Assembly: GCA_950295325.1 (NCBI GenBank)
Contig: OX485807.1
Span: 30,601,666-30,661,665 of the forward strand
Origin: Polytrichum commune
Lineage: Eukaryota; Streptophyta; Polytrichopsida; Polytrichales; Polytrichaceae
Reading direction: 5' to 3'
DNA: 60,000 nt
This document shows positions 10,750-23,645 of the stretch, one piece after another; the stretch's first letter is position 1; each line of letters starts with the position of its first letter. Position numbers and translations under genes: made by a program. The notes below the pieces were generated by a model that made no database searches, was not told the origin of the DNA, and worked only from the letters and a program-made list of their open reading frames with translations.

Positions 10750-13700
10750 CTAGTCAAACGCATCTTCTGAGAGACCTTCTCCTTCAAGTCTCTCAGCATC
10801 AACGCTTTGCTCCTCTGGGGTTAGATATGGTGAAGATTCAGGAAGTTCATGCTTCGAAATGCCCAGCAGAGGCCTTGCTGCCCCATTCGACCCACACTCT
10901 AGCTGTCGAGGTATGGCTTCTAGGCGAGGTTCAATTTCAATGTCCATGGCAGCAAGGAAATTATGGCTGCCATCAGTGGTACCCTTCACTGAAGCTTCAG
11001 CTACAGCCACATCAGTTACATCCGTTTTGACGTCCTTTGAATCCTCCAGCTCTACATTCACCTCCTTTATAACCTCTTTCTTTACAACCACCTCTTTCAC
11101 ATCCTCTTGTGTCATATCTACCTTCTCCACCTCTTTTACATTGTCTTCTTCCACTTGCTCCTTCCTGTCTTTTGCACTCCCTTTCCCCATACCCATCCCT
11201 GGTGGAATAACCCCTTTGTGGAGTTTCAGCAATTCCCGGTATTCACGTATTTCTTTCTTATATCTCTCTTTGTCTTTCACCCCTCGATCTTGATATGGCT
11301 GCACAATTAAATACACTCTGAGAATCACAATAGCCTCTGAGATATCACCGAAAATGACTATAAGGTACGTCTTACTGGAGAATGTCAACAAACCACTCAG
11401 AATTTTTTAAGACAAGCTCTTCTACAAGAAGCAACACAACTGAAATTACATCACCCAGTACTAAGAAAGAGTAAATGTAGTAAATTTTCTCTAATGAGAA
11501 TGGATCTAAAAAATGAAAATAGCCAGCATACAGTTGAGATTGACATAAACTCACCAGCTTTTCCTCCTCAGTGAGACTGTTCCAAGCATCACCAATCATC
11601 CGACTCAACTCTCTGTCCTTTTCAGGGTGCAAGGCCTTGAGTCTTGCACGCTGCTCGGCAAAGAAGAAATTGTACCCTGTTCGATTGGGACGTGGCGCAT
11701 TTGGATCCTTTTTGGGCATGTCTTCATTTCGTCGACGTTTGCGCCTTGTGCCCCTAGCATTTGTTTCCTCTCTTGGAATAACAATTTCTGCACCAAGTGT
11801 TGCTGCATAATTGGGGACAGAGGCATGTTGTGGTGCCCTCTGCAAGGGTGGCACATGATAGAGCACCCCTCGCAACTTCTCTGTACCAACTGTGACCGTA
11901 ACAAGAAAGCCGTGCTCAAATTTGCCTTCAATAGAACCAGTTCCAGTAAGGCCGATAGAGAGGGCTGGATCCACCACTGCTAAGGTCAGAAACAATGACC
12001 AGTGAGTCAACCATATTTTGCAGGCAGCTTCCACCTTTCAAAAAGATGATGTCATAAACTGGACTGATAAAGTGAACCAAAAATACCCAGCAGCCGTCCA
12101 CAAATGCCTCCATCAAAAGAAAAGAAATCACCAAGAAACAACTTAAGAAAGTGACATTTGAAAAAGTAAAAAGGCTAACAGTTCTTGGGTTGTTGAGAAC
12201 CTGGCATTGCTTGCAAAGGAAGAATCTTCCTCTTCCTGGTTCTCTTGAAACCCGGGGTTCCCTCTGCAAGTGGATATGACAATCCTAATGATGTGTCCTT
12301 TCTCTTGACACCCATGGGACTGGGCCCGGGCATTGATACTGCCAATCCAATCATCAATCAGTAAAGACTTTTGAGGACCTTCAAGATTTGCATCAAGATA
12401 AAACCAACCCTGACATGTAGGATCCTCTTAAGTCCCTTGTAGTATACATATATGGAAAGTGAATATCACTACAAGGCATAAGGATGAACATACTTGGAGG
12501 TGGTACCAGTGCGCCCTGCTTTCCAAAGAAGTATGCTTGCTCAAAGTAGTACAGAAGTCCAACATAGTATTTGCGCAATACGTATGAGGCACTGGTTGTT
12601 GTATCAGGAAATTTAAAACAATTTGTGACCTCCTTCCACTTCCTATCTTTGATAACCTGTTCCCATGATCAGGACACCCGAACCTTAGGATCCAGGAACC
12701 TCTTTCATGCTATCTGGTCACCATAATACTCACTATCTTCATTACATTGCTGGACGTAGCAGACGTTGTTTGGCACCCTGAAAGGGAACAGGGAACATCC
12801 TGCGCCCGCACCAACTTCCAAAATGACCAGGTTTTGGTGGTAGATAAGGATCTGCAGTCAGATTCTCAAGACCACCAACCAAAACATCTAAGCTACAGTT
12901 TCAAACCTTTTATAAGAAACACGTTATACCTCTAAAGTGCAAGGACAATACTGTTATAAAACTCCAAGATTCAGAATATGACTATTCTAACAGCAAGAAT
13001 ATTTGACATTTAACAGCCATTCCAGTGCAAAGATGGGAAAGGTCAGTCCACGTTTCCCCTCTCTAAACTCTGCTGATCATCAAGGCTGTGAAATCGAGTC
13101 CCACCATTCACAGAGTACGATGAACTTAATAATGCAGAAATTTCATCACATATCACATAAAGGTACAATAGAGACCCTCCGAGCAGATAAATGGATAAAG
13201 AACGGAGCTGCAAGGCACCTGCTCCAAGCCACCTCGAGATGTAACTTCCACATAAAGAAGGTGTAAATCGAGGTCATTTCCTCCCAACTTTGGGATTCTG
13301 CGCAGTCCAGAAAGCAACATACATATAAGCATTTGCTGTTAACTACTCATAGCAAGTGAAGTGTGACCACCTGCAAAATCAAGCGTCTCAAAGCATGAAG
13401 CCTGACATCAGTTCAAAACTATATGGAGTATGTAGTATAAAGCACCAGTCAAATCCTCCTCTTAAGTTTCTCAGTCACGTCTTCAGTTGATCAGAATAGG
13501 TAGTCGCTGATTGATATGCATGGTACGCCAGAGAGTGAAGATGGATACACAGGCTTGAAGACTTGAAAGAAGAAGAAAAATGCGGGACGCTACATCTTGC
13601 AGCATGATTCTCCAAATTCCATTGCCTAACATGGTAATATCTGAGCTAAGAATCCTCACACAAAGACACTTACCCAGACAAGCTTTCTTGGAAGGTCTTG

Positions 13701-14786
13701 ACCTCAGCAGCCCTTTCCCTCCCTCCCCTACCCTTCTTTCTGCACCATTCAGAAAGTTGAAGAATGGGTGTTGATATAAAAGAAAAAGACAACCCGAGCA
13801 TGATGGCTAGATTCTCAACATGAGTTCCGTAGCTAAAAATGTAAGGGTTTCCATCTCAACTTTCAAAGCGCCAAGTGATATGATAACCATCTGCTGCATT
13901 CTCAAACATCCTAAAATCATCACAACAAACTAAACTATCGGTCCATTTCACAGAACGGCTTCAAATGCAACCACGAATCTCGCGTCATCTGCATTCTCCT
14001 GGCCAAACTGGATTGAAGTTGTTTCCCCCCATTATGCAACAACAGTACGCATGTCTGAAATTCAAGGCCCAGACCACTAGAAGTGTGCAATGCATGCAAG
14101 CTAAACCGCCAAGAACGGCTTCTCCGCATTGTCACCCCCGGCACAGTGATCCAAGCATCATCTTTTGTGTTAAAAATGCGAGGCTCCGCACTGGAAGGAA
14201 CCGTCAGAAAGAGAGCATCCTTACGTACACCAGAGGTGCCGCATTCCTAGAACCTGAACTCCGGGCGACAAGACAACAACAGTACCCCCTCGAACGAAAG
14301 GGCAGGAAACTCAAACCACCGTTGCCAACTTCTTCTTCTGTGTTGGGAGACATCTTACGTGAGACGGGTTCCAAGAACGGAATGAAACTGGTTGAGAGCG
14401 TCCGCGAACACTTCCTTACTGGCCACCACCTCGTCATGTTTATATACGGCGGCAGGATACGACTGCCCTGCTAGCATCGAAATTCCGGGAATGCTACTCG
14501 TATCCCTCGCCACAGCGAAGCCTGCATTATTATTACTCTTCACTGATGCTGGTCCTGCTGCAGGCACGGTTGCCACAACAATAGCAGGCTGCTCCCCCGG
14601 GACGACCACCCCGACTCCAACTCCAATTCCAACTCGAGACTCTTCAGGCTTCGCAGCATTCGGAGTGTTCGGAGTGTTGCAGCCATTCTGCTCCACCTTC
14701 ACCTTCACTACTACCTGCTGCTGCGGATGCTGCTGTTGGCTCTCCACCGCCCCAGGCGGGAGAGACGACGGGAGAGTGGTGGACAT
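10750..14786 (-). CDS. ARID-HMG-box DNA-binding protein, complete, 6 exons
   Basis: Exons on the minus strand are 14786-14359, 13297-13219, 12656-12494, 12338-12180, 11976-11555 and 11298-10750 (stop TAG 10752-10750). They total 1,800 nt, 599 residues, and all junctions keep phase. The ARID domain, about residues 110-225, is split over exons 1-3 with typical blocks LDLHLLYVEVTSRGGLEQVI and YVLRKYYVGLLYYFEQAYFF. Basic nuclear-localisation-like runs are FKRTRKRK (about 254-261) and TRRKRRRNED (about 352-361). One HMG box follows at about 367-440 (DPNAPRPNRTGYNFFFAEQR ... EEEKLPYQDRGVKDKERYKK). The N-terminus is Q/V/P-rich and the C-terminus is a long V/K/E-rich low-complexity tail. This architecture is the plant-specific HMGB9/10/11/15 group, nuclear AT-rich DNA binders. 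At 599 residues it is longer than the roughly 320-450 of seed-plant members, because of both tails. The exon 4 donor (GTTAGC) is weak but fits the frame. Confidence 0.92.
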
Positions 14787-17190
14787 AACCAACTTTCAAA
14801 CCCTCGCCACTTACTACACCACCAAAAACCTCACCGAAGTCAATCCAAACCAAACCAAACCACGGCACACAAACAAATACAAATACAAACCCCAGACGTG
14901 TAATCAGAAACCCCAGGTTCGAAGCCAACCTTGGGTCCACTCCACTTCTTTCCCGGGAAATGAAAGAAAAGGGAAGGGAAGGAAAAATGTTATGTTGAAA
15001 TGACAGAAAATGAAATGGAAATACCTACTCACGGTCACGCCATACTACTACTGCTACCATCAACGTAATGTATCTTAACCACGCAAGCAAGAAAGGAAGG
15101 AAACCTTCGCAATAATACGGTCTCTCAGTCTACTATAACCTGCTCCAGAACCCGAGGCAAACTTGCAGGCACCCAAGTAACAAAACCTCCACACCGACAC
15201 CTCTAAAGTAAATAGGTAAACTCCACATTAGCCTACAACGGCCACAAATACATATACACCGTCACACACAACCATACATACCTACTCCTCTTCTTCTCCT
15301 TCCTTCCCCTTCTCCTTATGCCGAATAACTTATAGAAAGTTGAAAAGGGCTGGAAATCCAAGACACCATCATAACCTTACTACGACACAACAAATGAACT
15401 CTGCAAGTCACTTCTGATGATCATCATCATCCGCTGCTTACTTAACACAAACAAATCGCATTAGTAAGTTAATATCGATGATCATCATGTGGCTGATGAG
15501 GTCCGGAGGGTAAAGTCAGGGAGACAAAGCGATGAGAAATTCTTGGATAAGTTTAGGAGAAAACCCTTCCTTTCATTCCCTCCCTTTCCTCGGTGGTGTT
15601 GTGGGATGATGCCATGCCGGTGGTGGCTATTTTTGTTGAATAATGAATCACAACTAAAATTTTAAAATAACGTAATCGTCACGACGCCTGCCACGAGAGA
15701 AGAGAGGGAAGAGAGAAGAGAGACGATTAGGGTACCCCACGTCCTGAGGCTGCTGCTGCCCTCGTGGCAAGCCCGGGTCCACGTGGTCGGCTCCCTGTGG
15801 CCGCTCCCTCCCTCCAATCCTACGTGGATGTTGCTGATCAAGTTGCTGAGAGGATAAGGTGTTCCTTGCTTGAGTTGAGTTAAGTTACTTACCTATTTGG
15901 GACTGCACTTGCAACGAATTGCTGATGTGCCCGAACACCCACCCAAGTCTCAAGCATTAACCCCTCAATCCGGTTCGACTTTTATCAAAAAAATCAAGCT
16001 CAACCTTGTCACTTGTAAAGGGATGAGGTCTAATTTTAGGTCTCGATGCTCTTGGGGAAAGTCTAATAAAGAGAATTAACATCCCATGGATCGATGGTAG
16101 AGATGTTCAGTATCCAACGGATGAGCCCAATCCAGCCCATGTTGAGTGTTCGAGCCAAGGAAACCTTGTCCCCATTTTTTCAAGCTAGCCCAAAGATTTG
16201 GTACCCAGTTTTTGCCCCCTAGGACAACACATAAAATGAGTGAATGTTCAATGCCAACCCTAATATAAAGCCCTTGGGCCAGATTTTACGAAACCAAGAG
16301 ATCTTATTGTTTGAAATTATTAGAATTATGAATGGCCCTCGATCTAGCCCCGAGTATAAAGTAGGCCTAATAAGGAGGAGGGGTCACAATTACATTGGTT
16401 CGTGCTAACGCCAGTAGTTGTGAGGGAGGGAAGGAATTATTGCACATGAGAGTACCCCTCATCCATCCAACATATAAACTTGACCCCTTAAAGGCTTGTG
16501 GATGATTGATCTCAAATGACTTGGTTAAGAATAATTTGGGGTTTTTGAAGTTAATTCAAGTGTCAACTCAAATAAAATAATATGTGGGTTGCATACTTTT
16601 TCGGGATTTTTATGTTGGATGAATGAGAGATACATTCGTATGCAAAAAATCTCTTCTCTCCATTTTGAGGAATAGGGGGATTTGGCTCGAATAATGTTAC
16701 TACATGAAGCATTTGATTTATTGTGGGCCACATTATTCATCATCGACCCACACTAATCACCTCACAATCAGTAAGTAGCAACTATAGATGATGACATTTT
16801 GTGCTCCATGACAAGTCATAAAGACCACTCTCATTAACATGGCACACCGATTTTAATTGCACCATTGGACCATATATTTTGGTTGTGTGTGCCCAAGTCT
16901 TTTAGACATGTACTTGATATTCACAGTCTTAAAAGTCGTGTAACATCCTTTGAACAATCTCATCATTTTGATGATCGTAAGTGTTTATATTACTTTTAAA
17001 TAGGTTAATGGTATGTAAACCTTCATAAAGCATAAATCGAAGATAATGCTAGGTAATGATAACATCAAGCATTTTTTAAGCTTGATCTCAAGTTAATCAA
17101 CTTCGGGGTTTTGTTTTCTCAATCTCCAAGTAATTCCATCGGCAATGAACCAAATCTTGATTATTTACAAGACTTTGGGATTGAGAAGGA
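14787..17190. promoter_or_regulatory. Upstream region of the ARID-HMG gene
   Basis: The first kilobase (14787-15850) has CA-rich and purine-rich tracts, including a GAGAGA-rich run at about 15700-15722, followed by a GC-richer stretch to 15820. This is what a plant promoter and leader would look like, read on the minus strand. A 'gatgatcatcat' motif occurs twice (15417-15431 and 15477-15489). From about 15900 on the sequence is ordinary AT-rich intergenic DNA. No TATA box or start site could be fixed by eye. Confidence 0.35.
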
Positions 17191-17196
17191 AGAGAT

Positions 17197-17320
17197 GGTG
17201 GTCCAAGATAACCCTAAACTAATGGATGATGGTGGAGAGATATCCAAATCTCAAGGAAAAGGTTGGGGGTTCAATTCCCAAATGCGAAATCTTCTCTCTA
17301 CTTGACCAAAAAACTTGTCA
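17197..17320 (+). mobile_element. SINE-like (tRNA-related) repeat, better-preserved copy
   Basis: It contains a B-box match, GGTTCAATTCC at 17268-17278, preceded 38 bp upstream by an A-box-like TGGTGGAGAGA at 17230-17240, the spacing of an internal RNA polymerase III promoter. It is followed by A-rich sequence and by a run of A and AAG at 17376-17403. A diverged copy lies at 33-155. I cannot see a clean target duplication, so the limits and class are tentative. Confidence 0.45.
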
Positions 17321-17767
17321 GGTGGACAACTGCCTCCTGTGCTTTGACATTGGCTTGTTGACTTTTTGTCTTAAAAAAAATTTAAAAAGAAGAAGAAGAA
17401 GAAAGTCACGAGGAATTCTAACATTTGCAATCCCAAAATGTTAGCACATGTGATGATAAGGATGTACGGTAGTTCAATATTGAAGTGCTCATGTTTTGGA
17501 TGACACATTGGTCACCTATTGAAAAGATTTCAACCAATAATAAAAGTGGCACATAGTAGCTTCTTGCTCATCTTTCAAATTACTTTGTGCCAAACTTGTT
17601 TATTTAGTCTGATATATCACAATAGCTAAGATCGTGAAATGTATGCCTCCATGACATTTAACCATTGTGTGTGCATAGTGAAAGTCGTGAGTTAGTATAA
17701 ATAATATGCTAAGTAGGTGTGGAAGATTCGAAAGGTCCATATTTGATATTGAATGGTCGATCATAAT

Positions 17768-17909
17768 TGCAAACATAACATAATTTAGATTCAAAACATT
17801 GTTATGTGGGACTCACAATATTCCACAAAATATCCTTGGATATTATGTGGAATATTGTCAATCCCGTAAAACATTGTTGTGGATCTGAATAATGTTATGA
17901 ACATCTGCA
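17768..17909. repeat. Long imperfect hairpin (foldback) with near-zero loop
   Basis: Arms of about 70 nt pair around a centre at 17836-17837. The inner 20 bp (17816-17835 with 17838-17857) pair with one mismatch, and the outer parts pair imperfectly. There is no coding capacity. It could be a miniature foldback element or the source of a hairpin RNA. Confidence 0.65.
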
Positions 17910-19435
17910 CTAGACATTGAGATGTTGGATTTAAAAGCTAGAAAAGGGTGACCCACCTTGTCACCTTTTGTTTCATAGAGTGACCAAACAAACATGTGAA
18001 GAGTCCTTAGGTTGATAACTATATTGGTTTGGCCCCAATTTGTTATTTGTCAAAGTAAACACATGACACTTTGCGAACAAAATACAAAAATGACAAAATG
18101 TACAAAGCAATGTGTAGTTGGTTTTGACAATGTGACCCGTGTCTTGCCATCAAGACACCTCTAATCTAATATTTTAATTTGACCCATGCATGTGCACATG
18201 TGCACCTGCGATATATACATGGTCATTATGTAAGTATGATTGTAAGTATGCAAGTAGGTGGATATGTAGATAGGTGGGTAAAGTAGGTCACCACATGTTG
18301 CTCACTTAAGCAAGCCCTTGAGAAGGTCTACATGCATTTCTTTTAAAAATCATGAAATTGTATTAGACGTGGGATTCCAAATTACACTTATGGACACTCT
18401 TTACAACTTGCCTCATGTATTTGTTACATCTATAAGTGTTAGCATTTCTAATGCAGGGTTTATATAGATATAGAGGCCAAAATTCACCTTTAGCTTTTGG
18501 AAGAATGCTTGTCTTGAGCTTCTTGAGCTTTGGAGTTGAAATCTAAGGTCATGTCTATCGATTGCTTCATTATATTTAAAACATAATATATTGTAGGATA
18601 AAAATAACCCCATTCCCGTAAGACTCATTAGCAACAACACCCCCCAAAAGTTGTATGGGGTAGAGAGGTTTGGCGAAATCTCACCATTTGGCTTTATTCT
18701 CAAGTTGGAGACATTTTTTCCTACTCTATCACTTGTCGACTTCAACACCACAACAATTTTCTATAGAATATTACTGCAGCCTTCAAGACATTTCCTATCT
18801 TTGAGAAACAAATCATTGTTAAGAAACCTAAATGATGATCTATTTGGTGTAGCAAACAATTTGTTTAGCCCATGAAGGGTCACATGCAAGTAATGATTTG
18901 GGTTCAACTAAATGGGCTAGCCTAGTAACACCCCAACCACTTGCAATGTTTGAAGGCGATTGGGCCCATCATAAGGTGTGTAAGGCCACTCTAGCAAAGA
19001 AAATTGCATGTTATTAGTTGAAGAGGCAAGTTGAAGGGACAAAGATGTGAGTGTGAAGAGTCTACCGTAGACCAAGGGAATTGGTAAGTGTTGAGTTGAT
19101 GTTTAAAGTAAAAAAATGCATTTTAACTCCATGCTTTCAAATGGTAAATGTGAACTAAATTTAGTGATTTCATGACCCAACATTTAAATAGACAAAATAT
19201 CTACCCAAAATATTGGGTTATTAAATCAATAAGAGGAAGTTAATAGACTGTGTCTAAGACTAATTAAGATGACTTAAAGAACCAATCTACGATCTTTTAA
19301 TTTGGTGGTGTGTTGAATTATATTGATGCTTGGAACATGTGTGGATGTTGGGGTTGCAACTCGACAAAATACTACAACCTAACAACATATTTGTCCATAA
19401 TAAAGGATTAGTGAAGGAATATTGCTCACCCTAAG

Positions 19436-19900
19436 GGGTAATTGAATTAACATTTCAAGTTACATTAAAAATATTTATCAATCCAAGACAATTGACTGCA
19501 CCAAAGTGCTCTTGGCTTTTGTAAAGAGACTAAAATGGAATACTTTATGCAAGACTATTGTTGATGGTTGTGCCTTTGCTTGTGCACCACACGAGTCCAA
19601 GTCAAATGAACCCACTACATGCTATTCACTATGTAAATAGAGTGAGGTGTGTGACAATAACACATGCATGTACCAAAGTCGAGAGATTTCCCACATCTTT
19701 TTGCTTGTATGAATGATAGACTTGTTAGTCTAAATCCTAAACAACTTGAAAAAAACCTATATTTGTCCAATTAATCTTATCTAAGACACATTGATGATAC
19801 ACCAATCACCTTTTAAGTCTTCCCTGAGAATTTCCCTTGGGTTTGTCCTATTCAAAAACTGAACTACAATGTACAATTACACTAATTATTAACAACTTGA
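19436..19900 (+). repeat. Dispersed repeat, copy 1 (second at 28598-29005)
   Basis: The two segments are collinear over about 430 bp. Shared blocks are 'atttcaagttacatta', 'caaagtg.tcttggctttggtaaaga.act', 'tttatgcaag.ctattgt..atggttgt.cct', 'gacac.t.gatgatac', and 'tt.gttttgtcttatccaaa' with small changes. Direct orientation. This could be part of a decayed retrotransposon; no protein domain is readable. Confidence 0.55.
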
Positions 19901-20130
19901 CCATTAGTGTAGCCCCACGACACTTGGCATAGTGTCCTTACTAATATATTGGCACCAGTATGAAAAAACAATATTACGACATTTACATCTAGGAGGCCAT
20001 AATGGTCAACAAGTTGACCATAAATATATACACATGACACTTGCCAGTATTATGCTCAATAATATCAATCGAGGATTTGAAGCACTCAAGTATTTTCATA
20101 GCTAGAGCATTTTCCATTCACTCTCATGTC
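19890..20130. repeat. Dispersed repeat, partial copy 2 of the 9.5-kb family
   Basis: It shares with 9480-9830 and 21940-22320 the blocks 'gacacttgcca', 'atgctcaataatatc' and 'agcactcaa.tatt'. It is shorter than the other two copies. Confidence 0.4.
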
Positions 20131-21939
20131 ATCAATGATAATGCCAAAATTATTACAAGCAATTTAAGCAATCACTAAGATTGTCATATGCATTATGCAT
20201 GATAATAACACATGCATGTTGACAAATTAAAAAAAAAAAAAAACCTAAAGTAGCACACTTGGTTGTTGACTTTGCAATTCTGCAACTTGCGGCCATGTGG
20301 AACCCTCCTCATCCTTGTCCCTTCACATGCCCACATCAACTACTTATATTGTTTCGGCTTGGCTCTCTTCTTGTTTGTAAACGCTATACCCAAACTTTAC
20401 TCTACTTTTTCATTGTTTTTTTTTTCCCTTATGAGATCTTCATGCTCTTTTATTTTGACTATTCATTATCACAAAGAGTATTTTTATTTTTATTATAATC
20501 TAAACCTTCTTCTTATGTGTTGTATGTTTAATTTATCCTCTTCAAAAATTTAATGATTTGTAACAAAGAGAACCAATTTCTTTGAGACCATTTTTTTTCT
20601 TCTTCCTTGAGATCCTCTTGTTTCTCTTCTTCTTTGGGTCCCCTTTTTATTATTATCATTATCACTTGTACATTATCTTCTTATTTGAGAGAATATATAT
20701 ACACACACACACACTACTCTTATCCATAATGTATTATTGATTCTCTTTATTTTTAAATTATTAATATTTATTTTAGATTTGGGGATCAACTTGCTTCAAT
20801 TGTTTTGGTAGTGTGTTTATTAATAATTTCATATTAATCTTCTTGTCCCTTGATATTTATTTGTTTCACTTATATCTTAAAATCATCTTCTTGTCTTCCT
20901 TCTCAACATGACATTTAAAATAAATAAATAATACAATTGACTTCTTCTCCTCTTGAACATCACATTTTTGTATCTAGAATTTGTCGTTGGGAAATAATCA
21001 CGAGTTTTCTTTCATTTGAATGCACTCTAAAAAAAATCAATTATTTTTGCTACTCTTATGAGTAGCAAAGATAGTTTTTTTGGGCGAATCATTATTTGAT
21101 TATACCCTATGTTGATTTTGGTGCTATCATTATCCATGCAATAATGTTTTGGAACAATAAAAATTTACTTCAAATTTATATGATCAATGTTTTTAGTCAA
21201 AGATAATTTGTTTTGGTAAATTTTTGGTTACCTATAGCCTATCGTGAGCATACTTGTATCCATATCCTTAAGATGTTTATACAGATAAGGTATCATCAAA
21301 AAGTCTAAAATTTATGAGTATATCGTATTTGTGGACATGATTTGTGGTGTTGAATTACTACAAATATTTGATGGCATGATCGTGATGTATGTCATGAGAT
21401 ATGATATATAAGCGAACTTAAAACATATTGTTAAAATATAATATTTAAAAAGATGATCTCATATTAATATGCACGAATTATGTAAACATAGAACATATTA
21501 TGATATGCCTATAATAATCTATATTGACCACACTCTAATATTGTATTAAATATTTTATAAATTTGTACAAATTAAACAATTAAACAATGAGATATTATTC
21601 ATGCTATAATGATATGTCATAGTGTTCTGCCACATGTTACACACGTGGACACTTACGTCATTAATCAAATTAACTATGTGAAATTCAATGCCATATTTGG
21701 CCTTGGTGACAACTTGTAGAAGGTCAGAATGTAGACGTAAAGTATCCAAAGCCACATCATGGCCCCTTCCCTTTTCTTTGTTTACAAAATAGCAATTGCC
21801 TAACAACACCTAAGAGGGGGCAAAGGCATCTTACATGCCAGCTTCAAGGTGCTTACCTAAACTAAGCTCTGTCCAAGCCTATTGATGGACTCATCCGGTT
21901 TTTGTTACCAGATGACTTTACTTGAGTTGCCACGAATCC

Positions 21940-22320
21940 CCAACCAACAATATTTTCTTCTTGCATACCAAAATGTAAATGCATGACACTTGTTATTACC
22001 CAATATGCTCAACAATATCTTTCCTCTTGCGTACAAAACAATGTACACATAACATTTGCCATTAATATGCTCAGTACTATCCCCCTCTTGCACAATACAA
22101 TGTACCACTGTCATCTCAAGTACTTCAATGTGCTACACTAAGTATCATATTGGTAAAATATTCATTCACTTCAAAAAGTTGCTTCTTTTGACAAATTATG
22201 TCATGCTAACAATTAGTGGATGTGGCATTTCTAAGCCTCTAGACAGCCTACTTAAGCTTGTCAAATAGTGGACATGGCACTAAATACCATAAACAATATA
22301 GTGGAGTCGTAATATTGGCA
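21940..22320. repeat. Dispersed repeat, copy 3 of the 9.5-kb family
   Basis: It is collinear with 9480-9830, including the recurring 'ctcttgcata..aaa' and 'atgctca' units and the end block 'ggcactaaatac.ataaacaat.tagtg'. Divergence from the other copies is high. Confidence 0.5.
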
Positions 22321-22964
22321 ATTAGATTTGCAACGTTGCATCATAGTCATTGGAGTGTTGTTTATGTGATCCGCCATTTCATTTTAGTGGCATTGCAGCG
22401 TCATCTTGTGTCCAACGACCATTGATGCTCTCGTGATCAACAAGGTTAAAGCGAAAATGGACTTATGAGAAGTCTAAAGATTGTCCACGATGCCATTCTT
22501 AGTTGCATTGAATTCCTCATTAATGCCAAGCATATCATTGTTCTTGCGGACATGGGAGGTGCCTTAAAGCATGTGACCAAGTATGAAAAAGCAAACTTGT
22601 ACTTATTAGTTGCATTGCTACTGATTCCATCGATCGAATTGACGACACCAAACAAACGTACTTAGTATTTTTTTCCATAAAATACTATTGAAATTAATCA
22701 AGTTATAAGTTTAAAAAAGAGCGGTGATATCATTTAGCCCAATAGAGTTTTCTCTTTAATCTCTTTAGATACAAGGAAGAATACAGTGTTTGGTAGGGAC
22801 TCCGCCCTCCTCCTCTTTTTGGGGCTTCTTCAAACACATGAGTCCAAAAGATTCCATCTATTTTCCGCGGACAAAGTGTTTCATGTGAACAATTGAATGA
22901 AGAAAATGCATCCACCGTAAACCTAGCACTTCTTCGCCCCGTACTCTTGGTGCACCTTCCACTA

Positions 22965-23339
22965 AGGGCCGGTTGACAGTACGGTGGAGAAGGCCTCTGG
23001 TCGGTCAAGAATGCTTGGCCAAGACATGGTTATATGAGGCAAATGGTGGATGTGCCGGAGAAGAATTAAAGGCAATAAAATATTTTTATTGAGTTGGGCT
23101 TCTCCGGCCTCTTGAGGCCGGACAAGAAACTCCTCCTCCGGAGAAGCCCAACTCCAAAAAGTGCCGCCATGTAGGCGGCCATGTCATTTTATCATCCATG
23201 AGAAAAGTTCACCACCATTGTTTTCTTCACCTAGTGTAAACACCCACCGGTCAAGAGTTGCATTTTCGACCAACCATAATTGAGAAACGCCCTTTTTTCA
23301 TGACCGGTGGACTTCTCCACCATAGTGTAAACCGGCCCT
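22965..23339. mobile_element. 375-bp non-autonomous element with 28-bp terminal inverted repeats
   Basis: The ends, AGGGCCGGTTgACAgTAcGG... and the complement of ...CCaTAgTGTaAACCGGCCCT, match over about 28 bp with three mismatches. They are flanked on both sides by TA (22963-22964 and 23340-23341). Inside is a perfect 17-bp inverted repeat (23091-23107 with 23138-23154). It has no coding capacity. A TA (or TWA) target with GGGCC-type ends suggests a Tc1/mariner or PIF/Harbinger MITE; which one is unsure. Confidence 0.78.
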
Positions 23340-23340
23340 T

Positions 23341-23645
23341 AGGGTAGGTTTAGACTACAGTGAAAAAGTGTATTGGTCAGTCAACATTTTCAACCCAAGA
23401 CAAGGTTATGTGAGGCAACATGTGGTATGGCACAGAAGATGGAGGTTTATTTCTTATTTTTTAAAGCTTCAAGTTGGAGTTCTCCAAAGAACAAGTTTCT
23501 TGTTTAGGGGTTTGAGGTTGCCCACAGAACTTGACCTCCGGAGAACTCCCCTAACAAAAAATGTTACCATGTTGATAGTCATGTCAAATTTTCATTCATG
23601 TTTGAAATTATCCACTGGAGAAATATTGGTCATAGTGTAAACCCC
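23341..23645. mobile_element. Second, diverged copy of the 22.97-kb element, directly adjacent
   Basis: It starts 'agggtaggtttagactacagtg' (AGGGcCGGTTTAcACTAtgGTG in the neighbour) and ends 'catagtgtaaacccc'. Inner blocks such as 'caagacaaggttatgtgaggca', 'ccggagaactcc' and 'tagtcatgtcaa.tttt' follow the order of the first copy. It is about 70 bp shorter and clearly older or faster-diverged. Confidence 0.65.

Larger units (their letters stand above)
17910..22964. other. Gene-poor, repeat-rich stretch
   Basis: No gene is seen. It contains dispersed-repeat copies at about 19436-19900, 19890-20130 and 21940-22320, a TA/CA microsatellite at about 20692-20715, and very AT-rich T-tract DNA from 20380 to 21560. 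Its longer open frames (for example 18413-18751 minus and 22465-22665 plus) match nothing I know and look fortuitous. Confidence 0.45.

Noticed and set aside
10859-11293. 144-codon plus-strand Ser/Thr/Phe-rich frame
   Set aside because: Shadow of the V/K/E-rich last exon of the ARID-HMG gene.
14392-15003. 203-codon plus-strand frame rich in Thr/Ser
   Set aside because: It is antisense to ARID-HMG exon 1 and mirrors that exon's low-complexity codons.
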